Positions 5,530-6,791 of a stretch of DNA of 6,791 nucleotides are shown here, piece after piece. Under the pieces are notes generated by a model, which worked only from the letters and a program-made list of their open reading frames with translations, had not been told where the DNA came from and made no database searches. Each line of letters starts with the position of its first letter. The first letter of the stretch is position 1. A program made the translations under genes and the position numbers. The DNA is from Turicibacter sp. UBA7094 (GTDB taxonomy: Bacteria > Bacillota_I > Bacilli_A > MOL361 > Turicibacteraceae). The stretch lies in the NCBI GenBank assembly GCA_002493395.1, contig DKYS01000008.1:1-6791 (forward strand), given 5' to 3'.

Positions 5530-6791
5530 TTGAAACAGACGAGTGAGCTAACGGTTCGTAGCTTAGGAAAGAAGGAAGTATGCTTACCACCTAACGAACG
5601 AAAGACGGGATATTTTTATGAGCTTGTTTTACCGATGCAAAAACAGAGGACCTTACATACTATTTTATTAATTGACGGGTCGTTATCGATGATGGATGAT
5701 TTAGAGAATTTAAAGGATCTTGTGTCTGAGACGGTGTCGTCACTGAGTCATAAACATAAGCTTTCTGTTTTATTGTTTGGGAATGAGGTTGGACCGCTTT
5801 GGATACTTGAACAGATGCAAGTGATGAATCAAGAGCAAGTGATTGGCCAACTTCACCAAGCATTAGAAGAACAGTGTGGGGAGGAAACGTGTATTTTATC
5901 ATCAGCGCTTGCAGAGGTTTTTTCGATGGTTGCTTGCGGGAAGAATTCAGAAAATAGGCAACTTATTATTGTCACAGCAGGAAACCTTTATTCGAAGCAT
6001 TGCTCGCTTTCAGTCGAAAGGTCACGTTGTTATGGGTGGATGCTTGATCTTTTTGCGGCACATGTCATCACGCATGTGGTTGGAGTAGGAAAAATCGACC
6101 TTCCTTTTTTAACGCAGTTAGCGAACGTCGGACAAACAGGGGATTTTTATCCGTATTGTCGTGCCCCGTATTACCGGCGACGTTTTAGATGTTGGGTGTC
6201 TGAGTTGAAGGGCCAGAAAAAGCAACATCTAACGCTTTTAAATCAAGACTATTTTTTGGTGAATCAGACGCAACATCTGAAACATCCGAAAAAGATAGAA
6301 AGTTTATCGCAACTTATGGTGACCTTTGATGGGGCCTTGCATTTAAACGACGAGATGATTGATGGGAATGAATCGGATATTCCTGATTTTATTGAGGAGC
6401 AATTTCAATTAGCCTATGGCTATTACCTTTTAAAAAATCGACGAGTTCATGAGGCAGGAAATTGGTTGCAGGGAAATCCACTTTTTCCGGTCATTTATGA
6501 GGGATACTCGATTACGGAAATGAAAAATAGTTTAGCACAACTTGCTGATTGGAGGGGATCTCACTCCTCTTTGACCTTGCCAATGAGTGACCTGTCCTTT
6601 TTTGATGTCCTCAAACGATTGCTAGAAGATCCGTTGACGGAACTGTACTACCCCCATGAGAAAACGTCCGAAGTCCATCTTTCTTGCGACCCATTAACCT
6701 TTCGAAGCGATTTGTCCAAGCGTTATCACCCAGTCGTGCAAGTCAAGGCGAGTCAAACGAAACTGAATGTGTTAGCTAAAGTGAAGGTCGA
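5530..6791 (+). CDS. VWA domain protein with incomplete MIDAS, 3' end beyond the window
   Basis: A continuous frame of 420 codons starts at TTG 5530 and is still open at the window edge. AGGGGG (5516-5521) lies eight bases before the TTG, an in-frame TGA sits at 5506, and no other start has a ribosome site. No signal peptide or membrane segment is seen, so it is cytoplasmic. Residues 42-210 form a VWA fold: first strand TILLIDGSLSM with the MIDAS DxSxS (D49, S51, S53); second strand KLSVLLFGNEV (77-87); a candidate MIDAS threonine T120 before ILSSALAEVF; strand QLIIVTAGN (144-152), where the usual TDG is TAG, losing the third metal residue; last strand HVITHVVGVG (178-187), then FLTQLANVGQTGDFYP. 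Residues 211-420 match nothing I know; they include a cluster of R and Y (211-220) and about half of the scattered cysteines. VWA proteins mediate protein-protein contacts; the partner is unknown. Confidence 0.85.
   Translation, partial: MKQTSELTVRSLGKKEVCLPPNERKTGYFYELVLPMQKQRTLHTILLIDGSLSMMDDLENLKDLVSETVSSLSHKHKLSVLLFGNEVGPLWILEQMQVMNQEQVIGQLHQALEEQCGEETCILSSALAEVFSMVACGKNSENRQLIIVTAGNLYSKHCSLSVERSRCYGWMLDLFAAHVITHVVGVGKIDLPFLTQLANVGQTGDFYPYCRAPYYRRRFRCWVSELKGQKKQHLTLLNQDYFLVNQTQHLKHPKKIESLSQLMVTFDGALHLNDEMIDGNESDIPDFIEEQFQLAYGYYLLKNRRVHEAGNWLQGNPLFPVIYEGYSITEMKNSLAQLADWRGSHSSLTLPMSDLSFFDVLKRLLEDPLTELYYPHEKTSEVHLSCDPLTFRSDLSKRYHPVVQVKASQTKLNVLAKVKV

Noticed and set aside
5660..5902. Minus-strand open frame of 80 codons and plus-strand frame 5876-6088
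   Set aside because: Both lie inside the 420-codon VWA frame, which has the ribosome site and recognisable domain motifs.

Overview
The window looks like chromosomal DNA of a low-GC, spore-forming Firmicute. The support is AT-rich intergenic DNA, strong GGAGG-type ribosome binding sites, a TTG start, U-tract terminators, two spore-coat genes and promoter boxes resembling the sporulation sigma factors K and E. The style (Rpn-type nuclease, CotY/CotZ and CotO-like coat proteins, VanY-type carboxypeptidase with a long acidic tail) fits a Turicibacter-like or other non-Bacillus lineage. That placement is an impression from memory, not a search result.

Layout. Bases 1-116 (minus strand) hold the first 38 codons of an Rpn/PD-(D/E)XK-type recombination-promoting nuclease/transposase. 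Bases 117-759 have no convincing gene but carry a GC-rich structured repeat cluster (about 266-468) and, at the end, a SigK-like promoter. A CotO-like coat gene (760-1482, plus) and a cysteine-rich CotY/CotZ-family coat gene (1628-2119, minus) converge on two back-to-back terminators. Each has a SigK-like box (AC, 16-17 bp, CATANNNTA), so both are probably late mother-cell genes that help build the outer coat or crust. Divergent from cotY/cotZ is a 586-residue membrane-anchored M15B D,D-carboxypeptidase (2283-4043) with an unusual N-terminal array of 81-residue repeats and a 111-residue acidic tail, ended by a perfect palindromic terminator.

Bases 4044-4371 are non-coding. They hold three copies of a GTCGGGAAAT repeat about 40 bp apart, enclosed by a 13-bp inverted repeat, and then a bidirectional terminator. 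A minus-strand DEDDh exonuclease fused to a C-terminal BRCT domain follows (4372-5304). The last gene (5530 to the window edge, plus) is a long open frame from a TTG codon that is still open at the right edge. It encodes a cytoplasmic von Willebrand factor A (VWA) protein with an incomplete metal site, preceded by a SigE-like promoter.

The coat pair forms a clear functional unit. The carboxypeptidase and the VWA gene may also belong to sporulation or cell-envelope biology, but only through weak promoter matches. No tRNA, rRNA, CRISPR array or intact insertion sequence was seen.
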